From: RFSX01 sp964591455
GTDB lineage: Bacteria; Bacteroidota; Bacteroidia; Chitinophagales; Saprospiraceae
Assembly (NCBI GenBank): GCA_964591455.1
Contig: CAZQDZ010000027.1
Coordinates: 1 to 64,000, forward strand
Direction of reading: 5' to 3'
DNA length: 64,000 bases
Part shown: one piece after another, positions 17,574 through 27,700 of the stretch
How the letters are laid out: each line of letters begins with the position of its first letter
Numbering within the stretch: position 1 is the stretch's first letter
Position numbers and translations under genes: made by a program
Notes under the pieces: model-generated
Database searches by the model: none
Told to the model about the DNA's origin: nothing
The model's input: the letters and a program-made list of their open reading frames with translations, nothing else

Positions 17574-19082
17574 ATGAGGAAGCATCTTGAATACATAGCG
17601 ACAATTATACTGCTGTACACTACTGGCTACACCAGTGCCCAATCCTCTGCCTACTTCCAATATGATTCAGATGCTAGACAGATATACGAAGATATTCTTA
17701 ATCTACGATTAGAGACTGCAAATCAAAAGCTTGAAATATTAATAAATGGAGATACAGACAACCTAGCTTATCTCCATTTAGATAGTTACAAGAACTTTTT
17801 TCACTTATTTATAACGGAAGATGAACGTCTGCTAAAAGCCTCACAAAAACAGCAAGAAAAATACCGCAAGCGCCTCAGAAAAGAGCTGGATGACAACAAT
17901 CCATACAAGCGATTTGCAGAGGCAGAAATGCTCTTACACTCTGCCATTATTCGTTCCAAATTTAACCAGTTGCTAAGGTCAGGAAGAGAGTTACTGAAGG
18001 CTTACGAATTACTGAAGGAAAATGATAAGTTATTCCCAGATTTTATCTACAACAAAAAAAGCCTAAGTGTCATTCATTCTCTAGCTGAAACGGTATCCTT
18101 ACCCGGAATGATAAAAAATCTTTTTGGCATAGAAGGGTCTATAGAACAAGGCCTTAAAGAAATAGAATCCATTATAGAATACTCCCACTTACACGAAGAC
18201 TTCATCTTTGCTGAAGAGGCAGATGCTATCTATTTGTATATATTAATGTATCAGGCAAATCTTCCTCAAAAAGCGATTAACTACATACCTCAGTCAAGGC
18301 TTAATCCCAAAGCCAGCCCTATGGCCACCTTCCTTGTGTCAAAGATGTATCAGCGTAGTGGCGAAAATGATAAAGCCCTAAATGTCTTGACTCAGCGACC
18401 AGCATCTCTTGATCAGATGGCATTTCATTACTTGGACTTGATGGAAGGGACCTGCAGGATGAGGCAGTTAGATTCATCATGTACTAAATACCTCGAAAAT
18501 TATATCTCTCAATTCAAAGGGCGGCATTTTATCAAAGAAGCCTATCAGAAATTAGCATGGGCAGAACTAATATTCCACGATAACTTACTGGGTTATAAGT
18601 ACTATCTCAGCCAAGCAAAAGCGCAGGGTCATGACCTTGTGGACGATGACAAGCAAGCCCTAAGAGAAAGTCAAAGTTTGATTATTCCGGATCCTGTGTT
18701 ACTTAAAGCCAGACTATTATCAGATGGTGGATATTATGAAAAAGCCTATAGCTTATTAGCGCAGAAGGCTTATCTCTATACAGACCAGAGTCACAAGACG
18801 CTTGAATTTCAATATAGGATGGGTCGCATCAGTCATGCGCTGAAAAATTATCCCGATGCGCTTTCTTATTATGAATCCACAATTGTCCAAGGAAGAGAGT
18901 TACCGTACTACTATGCCTGTAATGCTGCCCTGCAAGCTGGCATAATACAAGAGTCTCTTGGAAAATATGATGATGCCTCCTATTACTTTAAGCAATGTCT
19001 TGATATAAAGCCAGAAGAATACCAATCCAGCTTGCATCAAAAAGCGAAGACAGCTATACTTAGAATTTCTAGCTTAAAGTAA
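17574..19082 (+). CDS. Exported tetratricopeptide-repeat protein
   Basis: The 502-residue protein has a signal peptide (MRKHLEYIATIILLYTTGYTS, cleaved near SAQ, about residue 23). The rest is helical, with TPR-like repeats clearest near the C-terminus: YRMGRISHALKNYPDALSYY and AALQAGIIQESLGKYDDASY. Such proteins act as periplasmic or outer-membrane scaffolds; the partner is unknown. It is a single-gene unit with its own promoter and a terminator between it and the preceding gene. No close family is recognised beyond TPR. Confidence 0.75.
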   Translation: MRKHLEYIATIILLYTTGYTSAQSSAYFQYDSDARQIYEDILNLRLETANQKLEILINGDTDNLAYLHLDSYKNFFHLFITEDERLLKASQKQQEKYRKRLRKELDDNNPYKRFAEAEMLLHSAIIRSKFNQLLRSGRELLKAYELLKENDKLFPDFIYNKKSLSVIHSLAETVSLPGMIKNLFGIEGSIEQGLKEIESIIEYSHLHEDFIFAEEADAIYLYILMYQANLPQKAINYIPQSRLNPKASPMATFLVSKMYQRSGENDKALNVLTQRPASLDQMAFHYLDLMEGTCRMRQLDSSCTKYLENYISQFKGRHFIKEAYQKLAWAELIFHDNLLGYKYYLSQAKAQGHDLVDDDKQALRESQSLIIPDPVLLKARLLSDGGYYEKAYSLLAQKAYLYTDQSHKTLEFQYRMGRISHALKNYPDALSYYESTIVQGRELPYYYACNAALQAGIIQESLGKYDDASYYFKQCLDIKPEEYQSSLHQKAKTAILRISSLK

Positions 19083-19303
19083 AAAGGAAAATTTGTAATG
19101 GGAGATATGCAGAGTTCTTGCAAGAAATCAACTCTAAACTAGCAACTTCGGCGCATTCAACTTCAGTAAATAGTATAATTGGGACTTAAATTGGCTATAC
19201 AACAGTTATATAGTACCTGAATAGTTATATTTTAAAGAAACTTTGTAGGACTAAAGTGCCCCATTTGGCTTTTGCCATCTGCTGCACTATAAAATTTTAA
19301 CAT

Positions 19304-19331
19304 AGCCTAGACTCGTTCTAGGCTTTTTTTA
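19304..19331 (+). terminator. Intrinsic terminator downstream of the TPR gene
   Basis: A perfect 8-bp stem AGCCTAGA / TCTAGGCT (19304-19311, 19317-19324) with a 5-base loop is followed by a T7 tract. It lies 221 bases beyond the TPR stop codon. Confidence 0.8.
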
Positions 19332-19394
19332 TGCCCTTAAGTCAAATCTTGTCAACAATGGATATTCACCCTGAATATCAATGACTTAGGGGCA

Positions 19395-19434
19395 TTAAAA
19401 AAGGACGTAAAAGAGATATTCTCTGATACGTCCT
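19395..19434 (-). terminator. Terminator of tRNA-Asn
   Basis: On the minus strand AGGACGTA pairs with TACGTCCT, with an inner AGAGA/TCTCT stem, and a T6 tract follows. It lies 7 bases past the tRNA 3' end. Confidence 0.8.
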
Positions 19435-19440
19435 CTAGAG

Positions 19441-19514
19441 CGCTTCTTCAAGGACTTGAACCTTGGACCCTCTGATTAACAGTCAGATGCTCTAACCAGC
19501 TGAGCTAAAGAAGC
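19441..19514 (-). tRNA. tRNA-Asn (GTT)
   Basis: The 74-base minus-strand tRNA has a full cloverleaf. The acceptor is GCTTCTT/AAGAAGC with discriminator G. The D arm contains AGCTCAGCTGGTTAGAGC. The anticodon stem CTGAC is mismatched at its closing pair around loop TGTTAAT, giving anticodon GTT. The T arm is CAAGG-TTCAAGT-CCTTG. CCA is not encoded. It has its own promoter (19532-19562) and terminator (19395-19434). Confidence 0.96.
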
Positions 19515-19531
19515 GTGCTTTATAGCGCATG

Positions 19532-19562
19532 CAAAAATATACCGAGTTTCTTAATCGTGCAA
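19532..19562 (-). promoter_or_regulatory. Predicted tRNA-Asn promoter
   Basis: Minus-strand TATTTTTG (19532-19539) is preceded, after 20 bases, by TTG (19560-19562). The spacing and both elements match the rRNA promoter at 657-688. The tRNA 5' end is 18 bases downstream. Confidence 0.65.
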
Positions 19563-19931
19563 TGATTTTATAACTAAAATTAAAAACTATTCATATACAT
19601 ATATCCATTATGTGTAATCCCCTATCTATAAGCTGAAATAATAGCGGTGTGCTAACATTTGGCATAGCAGCACTTTGGAAGTAAGATTACTTGTGCAAGG
19701 ACCGTGCCTGATTTAAATTGCAATAATGAATTAGAAAAAAGACGAATTTCTCAATATTAAGGGTGTTAATGATACGACCTCTGGAAACGTTCAGAGTCGT
19801 ATCATTCTTAATTAATCATGAGCAGTTGGTGCCAATTTATCCTGCGGATCGCTTACATTAGAAGTATAGACAACATAATCAAGTAACTTCTTTTGCTGCT
19901 AAGGCTAAAATCATTCAACCAACTATCAACT
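19563..19931. other. Intergenic region with a long hairpin
   Basis: The region upstream of the first MopE-type gene is AT-rich and shows no gene. Its one clear structure is a stem-loop at 19768-19806. Left arm AATGATACGACCTCTG pairs with CAGAGTCGTATCATT, giving 15 bp with one bulged C and an 8-base loop. Neither side carries a good T tract, so it may be a regulatory leader structure or a weak terminator. Confidence 0.5.
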
Positions 19932-22900
19932 ATGACCAGACAACTCTTCTTTCTAATTACCATAATTAGTCTTTCCTCTAGTATTGTATTATCACAGACA
20001 GATCAGGACAATACCAATGTCGGTGATATTGAGTGCAATAACCTTAATCCCACAGACTTCGAAAATGACCTAGACAATATTCTATCTAATGTTGCTTGGT
20101 CAGATGCTTCATCGGGTGCTTGTAATGGTTTCCTCACTTATATAGGAATAAATGCCATCCAATCCAGCCCGCCTTATTCTTGTAACACTGCAGATGAAAT
20201 AGAAGTAGAAGTAGTATTGGATTGTAATGGTAGTTCTATCATCATCACAGTATTTCTTTCTCCTATAGATACTTTTACGCCATTTGTACTTGGTAGTGGA
20301 CCACCTAGTCCAATATTTGAATGTGATATGGCCTTGACAGACCAGGATATTTCAGATTGGATAAACGATGTCATAACGAATGGCACTGGAGTTGTAGATT
20401 ACTTTGAAGATGCTTGTTCTTCAGTCCTTACTGTAACACTAGATAGCGGTGATCCTACACCATTGAATTTCACACAATGTATTAATGGTACTTATATGGT
20501 AGACTTTATCATAGAGGATGAATGTGGAAATTCATTCGATTGGACTGGTCAATTTGACATAGAAGATAATACACCACCAGACCTAGACTTATCAGGTGCA
20601 GTGGCTTCGTTGATAGAATGTGATGATTTGGGATCAATCCAGTCAGAGATAGAAGCGATATTACTAGGACAGAATGTAATAATAGATGACTGTACTGATT
20701 TTAGTGGTCTTTCTATAGGTGACTTTTCGATTACGCCTGATCCAGCGACTGTTACCACTGCAGACTTAAATCCAGGTGGTGCTACTTGTTATGAAATAAC
20801 CTTTGATATAAACTATGAAGACCCTTGCGGTAACTTCAGTAATACAGCTCAGTTGACCATAGAAGTGGATGATACGGTACCGCCAGATTTTGGAGGTGTG
20901 AATCCCATGAATGATGCTCTTCTAGGAACTTTCTGTCCTAGAGAGGTTGTAGATATCCAATCCTTGATAGATAATATTCCAGGAGGAATAGATATCACGA
21001 ATGTATTTGATGCATGTACTGATTTTTCCAATCTGACTATTTTTGATTTGTCCGTTTTAGGAGAGTTTTATCCTATTGATTGTGGCAAAACGGGATTTGT
21101 GGAATGGGAGATGATAGATGACTGTGGTAATGTACATCCTGACTCTCCATATATGCTAGAGTGGACTGTGGGAGCCAGCCCTGGTAATCCAACATTAGAA
21201 TGGTTAGGCAATGGTCCAGAAGATTTCTTCCCACCAAACGATATTACGATAAGTTTTGGCGATTCAGATTGTACTGATCAGCTCCCTAATTGTCTGTGGG
21301 AAAATCAGAACGGAAATACATGGCCATGGGAAGCCCTAGAAGATGTGCATTATGTAGGTGGCTGTGATGTAGAGGTATTCTATTCTCATATTCCTTGTTC
21401 GATGGTTGGCATGAATTTAAATCAAAATCCTCCTCCTGAGCTGATTGAATTTGCTACCAACAGTAGTACACCTACTGAGGTTTGTATCACTCTAACAGAT
21501 GTATGTGATGGTACTGAATTGGAGTATTGTTTTGAGATTACGGTTCAGTGTGGCAGTTGTGGACAAGTAAATTCGTCATTCTGTGAAACCTGCGAAGATT
21601 CAGACCTCTTATTTCCTAGCGGCTGTAGATTATGTGATCCAGTAGACCTAATGCGAGGATTTGATTCTTGTAATGGATTTTGTCCAGCACCTTGCCCTGT
21701 AGATGCCAGCGGAGATCAGCCACCAGTCTTGTGTAATGATGGGGGTAATGTCCCTCATAATATGTCCTGGTTTGCCTTTGTGGCCAACGCAGAATCCCTC
21801 ACGCTGGATATTGAAGTAGAAAATTGTACTACTGGAAATGGCATCCAAGTTGGCATATATGATAGTTGCGATTTTGATGAATGTATTGTTTGGTCTGGAG
21901 GTTGTACGACAGCAGACCAAACTTTGCAAACCAGTAATTATATTTTAGGACAAACCTATTACCTGTTTATAGATGGTTGCAATGGAGATGATTGTGAATT
22001 CAATGTAAGTATTAGAGAAGTAGGATTTTTAGGATTGCCTGAGATAGATGCCATCACGGCATTCAGCAATACAAGAGAAGAAAGACTTACTGATAATCTA
22101 AATGACCCATCAAATCCGGTAGTCACTGGTGACTGTGGTACAGCCAGCAGTATCACTGTCTGCCCTGGCGAAGAAATTCAGTTTGGCATAGTACACAAAG
22201 GAGATCCCGGTAATGGTATTCCTGAACATAGAGATGCCTGTGGTGAGTACTCAGAAGAATTGGATGCCACCTTTTTATGGTCGACTTCATGGGCAGGAGA
22301 TATAGAGCATAATCCAATAACTAATGGCGGAGGATTTATACCGCCACTTATACTACCCGAGATAGAAGGTCTATATGAGATATGTCTAGAAGCAATAGAT
22401 TTCGAATGTGATCCCCAACTTGGTGGCATTTGTCTGCAAGTGGTTGTAGAAAGTGGACTAACCATAAATCATTATGTAGATAACGATGGGGATGGGTTTG
22501 GTGCAGGACCAGCTATATTACTTATGTGTGGAGATAACCCTGGATTTTCACTAAATGATGATGACTGTGATGACACAGATCCTCTCGTCTTCCCCGGAAG
22601 CATAGATTATTGTTGCAATGGGATAGATAATGATTGTGATGGAATAATCGACGAAGATTTTCCAAATTTTATCTTTCCCCATATAGCTTCTGCTTGCACG
22701 ACTTCATCCATCAACTACACGTGGGATATAGATGCAAGAGCTGATTATGCGTATACTATAACAGTAAATGGTGTACCAGTTCAGAATGTGCCAGGACCCA
22801 ATGACAGTAATTTTATTCTTGACGGATTAGCTGTAGGTGATGTCGTAGAATTTTGTGTAACTGCAAGTTATCCGAATAATGATCCTGTATTTAATAATTG

Positions 22901-24263
22901 TGTGGTCAAAGAAATAATTCTAGACGCAGATGGAGACGGTGTATCTGCAGAGGAAGACTGTGATGATAACGACCCAGATGTATTCCCCAATAATCCAGAA
23001 ATATGTGATGGCAAAGACAATAATTGTGATGGGATGATTGACGAAGGGTTTAATCCTGTTGCGCCTTTACTCACTTGTGGCACTATTACAACAAATTCCA
23101 TAACTGTAGATTGGCAGGACATAGATAATCTGCAGGAATATCTCATTTTTGCTGATGGCATCTTTTTCAATTCATCAACCATATCCGAACAGCTTTTAAT
23201 AAATATTCTTCCCGGAACTACGACTACAGTAACTGTTACAGCAGTATTTAATAATGGCTGTGAATCATTAACAAGTGAAATAGAATGTACTACAAGAGGT
23301 ATTATAGATTTGGATGGTGACGGGGTTCCATCTAATGAGGATTGCGACGACAATGACCCTAATAACTTCCCAGGAAATACAGAAGTCTGTGATAATAGAG
23401 ACAATGATTGTAATGGCATCATCGATGAAGGGTTTGTCAGAGAAATTCCTACTCCATTATGCTTTGACATCACTGGCACTTCGATAAGAGTGGATTGGCA
23501 AGATATTGCTGAGGCAGAAAGTTATAATATTTTTCTAGATGGAAATTTTGCAGGCTCTACAACTGATACAGAATTCACCTTAGATAATCTTATTGCAGCG
23601 ACCACTTACAGAATTATGGTAGAGATACAATATAACAATGGGTGCCCGATGGTAAACTCAGAAGTTATTTGTGGCACAGAAGGCGTCATAGACGATGACG
23701 GCGACGGTGTACCATCAGATCTGGACTGTGATGATAGTGACCCCAACAACTTCCCTGGCAATACTGAAGTCTGTGATGAGGCTGATAATAATTGTGACGG
23801 TCAGGTAGACGAAGGCGTAACGATGATTTTCTTTGTAGATAGTGACAGGGATGGATTCGGAGATGATAATTCAATGGTTACCGCTTGCCAGCAACCGCCT
23901 GACACGGTCTCACAAGGTGGAGACTGCGATGATACTAATCCTAACATCAACCCTGCCGCAACAGAAATTCCTAACAACGGCATCGACGAAGACTGCGACG
24001 GTGCAGATCAGACCACGAGTACGCTAAACATTGCTGGACATGAGGTAGAAATCTATCCTAACCCAGTTACTGAGTATCTGACGGTTAGCTCTACCTTATC
24101 TGAATTAAATTATACACTGATAGCTAGAGATGGCAGCGTCGTAAAGCAAAATGTTTTGAAAAATGGACAGATAGATATGAGTGGATTATCTAGTGGTGTG
24201 TATCTATTGAGAATACAGGATATTAATAATAATGGTGGTGTGATTAGGGTGGTGAAGATGTAA
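19932..24263 (+). CDS. Large secreted protein with MopE-type metal-binding motifs and T9SS type A sorting domain
   Basis: The protein has 1443 residues from the ATG at 19932, which begins the signal peptide MTRQLFFLITIISLSSS (cleaved near LSQ). An upstream in-frame start would add 13 non-signal residues. The N-terminal part has HYR/Ig-like segments. A Cys-rich central module (about residues 430-750) is shared with the next gene. The C-terminal part has five Asp/Cys motifs of the MopE (putative copper-binding) kind, such as CDDNDPDVFPNNPEICDG followed by DNNCDG, alternating with fibronectin-like domains. The end (VEIYPNPVTEYL ... GVYLLRI ... VVKM) is a type A T9SS sorting domain. Expected location is the cell surface or medium. 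Confidence 0.85.
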   Translation: MTRQLFFLITIISLSSSIVLSQTDQDNTNVGDIECNNLNPTDFENDLDNILSNVAWSDASSGACNGFLTYIGINAIQSSPPYSCNTADEIEVEVVLDCNGSSIIITVFLSPIDTFTPFVLGSGPPSPIFECDMALTDQDISDWINDVITNGTGVVDYFEDACSSVLTVTLDSGDPTPLNFTQCINGTYMVDFIIEDECGNSFDWTGQFDIEDNTPPDLDLSGAVASLIECDDLGSIQSEIEAILLGQNVIIDDCTDFSGLSIGDFSITPDPATVTTADLNPGGATCYEITFDINYEDPCGNFSNTAQLTIEVDDTVPPDFGGVNPMNDALLGTFCPREVVDIQSLIDNIPGGIDITNVFDACTDFSNLTIFDLSVLGEFYPIDCGKTGFVEWEMIDDCGNVHPDSPYMLEWTVGASPGNPTLEWLGNGPEDFFPPNDITISFGDSDCTDQLPNCLWENQNGNTWPWEALEDVHYVGGCDVEVFYSHIPCSMVGMNLNQNPPPELIEFATNSSTPTEVCITLTDVCDGTELEYCFEITVQCGSCGQVNSSFCETCEDSDLLFPSGCRLCDPVDLMRGFDSCNGFCPAPCPVDASGDQPPVLCNDGGNVPHNMSWFAFVANAESLTLDIEVENCTTGNGIQVGIYDSCDFDECIVWSGGCTTADQTLQTSNYILGQTYYLFIDGCNGDDCEFNVSIREVGFLGLPEIDAITAFSNTREERLTDNLNDPSNPVVTGDCGTASSITVCPGEEIQFGIVHKGDPGNGIPEHRDACGEYSEELDATFLWSTSWAGDIEHNPITNGGGFIPPLILPEIEGLYEICLEAIDFECDPQLGGICLQVVVESGLTINHYVDNDGDGFGAGPAILLMCGDNPGFSLNDDDCDDTDPLVFPGSIDYCCNGIDNDCDGIIDEDFPNFIFPHIASACTTSSINYTWDIDARADYAYTITVNGVPVQNVPGPNDSNFILDGLAVGDVVEFCVTASYPNNDPVFNNCVVKEIILDADGDGVSAEEDCDDNDPDVFPNNPEICDGKDNNCDGMIDEGFNPVAPLLTCGTITTNSITVDWQDIDNLQEYLIFADGIFFNSSTISEQLLINILPGTTTTVTVTAVFNNGCESLTSEIECTTRGIIDLDGDGVPSNEDCDDNDPNNFPGNTEVCDNRDNDCNGIIDEGFVREIPTPLCFDITGTSIRVDWQDIAEAESYNIFLDGNFAGSTTDTEFTLDNLIAATTYRIMVEIQYNNGCPMVNSEVICGTEGVIDDDGDGVPSDLDCDDSDPNNFPGNTEVCDEADNNCDGQVDEGVTMIFFVDSDRDGFGDDNSMVTACQQPPDTVSQGGDCDDTNPNINPAATEIPNNGIDEDCDGADQTTSTLNIAGHEVEIYPNPVTEYLTVSSTLSELNYTLIARDGSVVKQNVLKNGQIDMSGLSSGVYLLRIQDINNNGGVIRVVKM

Positions 24264-24775
24264 GTAATTCATTCTCACATAATCAATTTATATTACTGAA
24301 TAGCGCATCTAAGATGCACTATAACCAACAGATTCTCTAGATTTACGCATAGTTAGCATGTTAAACTGATATCGAAAATGAGCAGTTTCTCATTTAGAAG
24401 CTAGCTAATTATACTTGCCTACCGGCGGTTTTCTTTTTCATTGAAAAAAAGAAACAAAATTCTAGGCTGTACCCATTTCTTAACGCTAACTCAGCTTTAA
24501 ATAGCTAAACAAGCGCCAAACTCCTCCTTACAGTCGTCAGACAACGGCCATTGTTTTTAACGCCATTTAAAACCTCCTTAGCTAAAATGGCTAAAGGCCG
24601 TCCAATCAACTACCCATCAATAAAAATCATGTAGCCTAAATGGTCTATTCATTTATATTATTTCATGCCTCACTAATTAGAAGCGCATTCTATTCTGCTA
24701 ATAATTTTAGTCGGATAATAATTATGAATTCCCTATATTTAGGAATACACAATTATTAATCGACAATCATCCATT
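24264..24775. repeat. Intergenic region with possible dispersed repeat
   Basis: This 512-base gap has no gene. At 24421-24475 a TTTCTTTTTCATTGAAAAAA inverted stretch follows CTACCGGCGG, a string I associate with dispersed intergenic elements in Bacteroidota genomes. Further on, ACGGCCATT (24543-24551) and AATGG...AGGCCGT (about 24587-24601) form an imperfect inverted repeat. Whether it is repeated in this genome cannot be seen from one copy. Confidence 0.35.
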
Positions 24776-27700
24776 ATGCTACGATCATTACTTTACTGCC
24801 TATTTGCAGCCACGCTGTTCACTAATTCCATTTCAGGACAAACCCCACTTAGATGGATAGGACAGCCTAGTAATCACTATCCTGGCAGTGACATATCTAT
24901 AGCTCCTCAAGATTGTAACAGTGATTTCATTCCATGTGTATGGATGGACAACGATATGAACGTCTGGGAATGGGAAGCCGTAGAAGGTGTCGTGTGGGAA
25001 GGTGGGTGTGATGTGAGTGTAGAGTATAGTCATCTACCATGCCGATCCGCTATAGACATTGCCCCACAAACAATCCCTCCTGATTTAATCTTTTCAGAGA
25101 TTGATGATATTAATGTCACCTTAGTGTGTATAAAACTAACGGACCATTGCAATGGTGATGAGCTGGAGCATTGTTTTTCAGTAGCAGTGATATGTGGATT
25201 ATGTGACGAGGATAATGTTCCATTCTGTAGCACTTGTGAATCAGCTGCTCTTCCTTTTCCTTCTGGGTGCTTATTCTGTGATTCTGTCAATTTAAATGAG
25301 GGTGTGACATCCTGCCTTCCATTCTGTGAGCAACCTTGCCCAATACAAGAAGACCAACCTTTCATGCTCTGTGGATTTGATGCCAATGTGCCTAATAACA
25401 TGGCTTGGTTTGCTTTTGTAGCAGGATCAGACATACTAACTATAGATATGGAAGTTGGCTTTTGTAGAACTGGGCAAGGCCTTCAACTGGGTGTATATGA
25501 AAGCTGTGACTTTGAAGAATGCGTGATTTGGTCCGGTGGTGGATGTGTTCCAATTGATCGGGCTCTTACTGGCACTTTTAATGTAGGTCAGACATATTAT
25601 CTTTTTGTAGACGGATGCAACGGGGATGATTGTCCGTTTACTCTATTTATTGAAGGTGCTGATGGTAATTCTAACCTTCCTTTGCCTGATGCCATTACAG
25701 CATTCAGCACGTGTAAGAATACCTTTCTGACAGATAATGCCCAAGACCCTGCCATGCCAGAAAATGCAAGTGCCTCAGGGTTATGCTTTGCTAACAATAG
25801 AATAACTACCTGTGTAGGAGAAGAAATTCAATTTGATTTAATTCATCAGGGTCTTCCTGATTCCACAATAGACGAACATATTAATCCATGCTCCAATTAT
25901 AGTGAGAGCCTAGACGCCACTTTCACTTGGCAGACAAGTTGGATGGGTGATATAGAACAGACGCCTTCATTGGATGGTGCCGTTATTCCTCTTCTGACCA
26001 TGCCAGATTCTGTAGGGATCTATGAATTGTGTTTGGAATTTATCTTGGCTGATTGTGTTACGATACCAGCAAATCAGTGTATTGAACTTCATGTAGTGGA
26101 CAATCAAAGTGTCACTTACTTTATAGATGAGGACAATGATGGATTTGGCGTAGGACAAGCTATTTCAGGCAGTTGTATTATCCCAGATGGATTTGCTTGT
26201 CTCGCTGGAGATTGTGATGATACAAATCCAATGATATATCCAGGAGCAGAAGAGATATGTGATGGCTTAGATAATGATTGTGATAGTGCCACTATCGATG
26301 GCATGATAAATATCCAACCTTTAATATTAAGTTGTGAGGATATAACCTCTAGCTCAGTATTTATAAGATGGGACCCCTTGATTGATGTATTTCATGAGAT
26401 ATTTATAGACGGTATGTTTTTTACGGCAATGGATGATAATAACTTTCGAATCGATGATTTACAACCAGATACTGAGGTGACTGTAACTATCATCACCACT
26501 TATGAGAATGGCTGTACCCAGACCTCTGAGATGACATGCAGAACTGCACGTATTAATTGCAGTGAAGTATTTATTACCCCGTCCAGACCAAGTCATCCTA
26601 ACGAAAATCCTGAAGGACCATATTTTCCAGGTGAAATAGTGAGTATAGGAATTGCAGTGTTCTTTTCTGCAGACCCTGTAGGCTCAGGAAATGATTGTCA
26701 ATGGATTCAAGGTCTCATACCTAGTTTTGGAGAAGGATGGGATTTAGAGGCTAATGATCCGTTTGCTAATGGTCCAGAAGGATCGATTTTATTTCCTGAT
26801 GGATCGGTCAATTTGAATATACTTCAACCTAATACTCAGATCGTAACAAACGCTAGAGGAGAGAACGAACTAGTGAATGCAAATGGCCTATCTCTACCAG
26901 CAGGCATGGCCTTACCACAGGGGTGGTGGCTTACCTCTAATGGTTCTGGCTGTGCAAACAATGGTAATCCCAATACAATGTGGGGACTCCCACAAGGATG
27001 TGGTTCAGATTTATTATTTGAATTCCAGTTAGCCTTACAGGTCAAAGCTGACATTAACCCTTCAGATTGTCAAGAACAGGATTTTCTTAAAGTTAACTTA
27101 TTTGTATATTCTGATGGGATGACTGGGTGTAGGCAAAATGCAAGCTGTGCTAATGATCAACCAGGTTTGTTTTTGGCTTCAGTAGACTGCACCGCAGAAC
27201 CTACGGCAACTGTCTTTGACGAATATCCATTCTTAACAGGCGTAGTAGATACAACTGATTGCGAAGGGACAACTATAAGTGTGTATGATTCAGGTTCTTT
27301 TAGTTTCATACATATTGTAACGCCAGATAGTGGCGTCTTATACTTTGAGAATGGCTCTTTATTCTGTACAGATGCTGTTGGCTTTAGTTGTTTGGATGCG
27401 TATGGCTTAAGTACACCATCGACCACATTCAATTGTGAAGATGACCCAGGAGTAGATCCAGGCACACAACCAGATATAGCCACAGACTTTCCATGGATAG
27501 GTGATATTATAGACTTCAGTAATTGTGATGGAACGATAGTAGAGTTATATCAATTTGGCTCTCAGGTCTTTCCTTATATTATTACAGATGATTCCGCTGT
27601 GCTCTACAGCAATACAGGACAATTGTACTGCACCAGTGCGCTTCCCAATTTTGATTGCATTGATATCTATGGACTCAGTGCTCCTATAGATACATGGAGA

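Larger units (their letters stand above)
19083..19440. other. Intergenic region between the TPR gene and tRNA-Asn
   Basis: These 358 bases contain two terminators (listed separately). The 220 bases between the TPR stop codon and the terminator at 19304 hold no convincing reading frame or clear promoter. They are either a long 3' untranslated region or an unrecognised small RNA. Confidence 0.5.

Noticed and set aside
19083..19303. Possible small RNA (for example 6S-like) before the terminator at 19304
   Set aside because: No good TAnnTTTG promoter and no long central-bubble hairpin could be drawn; a long 3' untranslated region is simpler.
22868..23479. A 203-codon minus-strand frame, and similar shorter ones, opposite the MopE-type repeats
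   Set aside because: They are antisense to a well-supported coding region. The repeats there are rich in Asp/Cys codons whose complement rarely contains stops.
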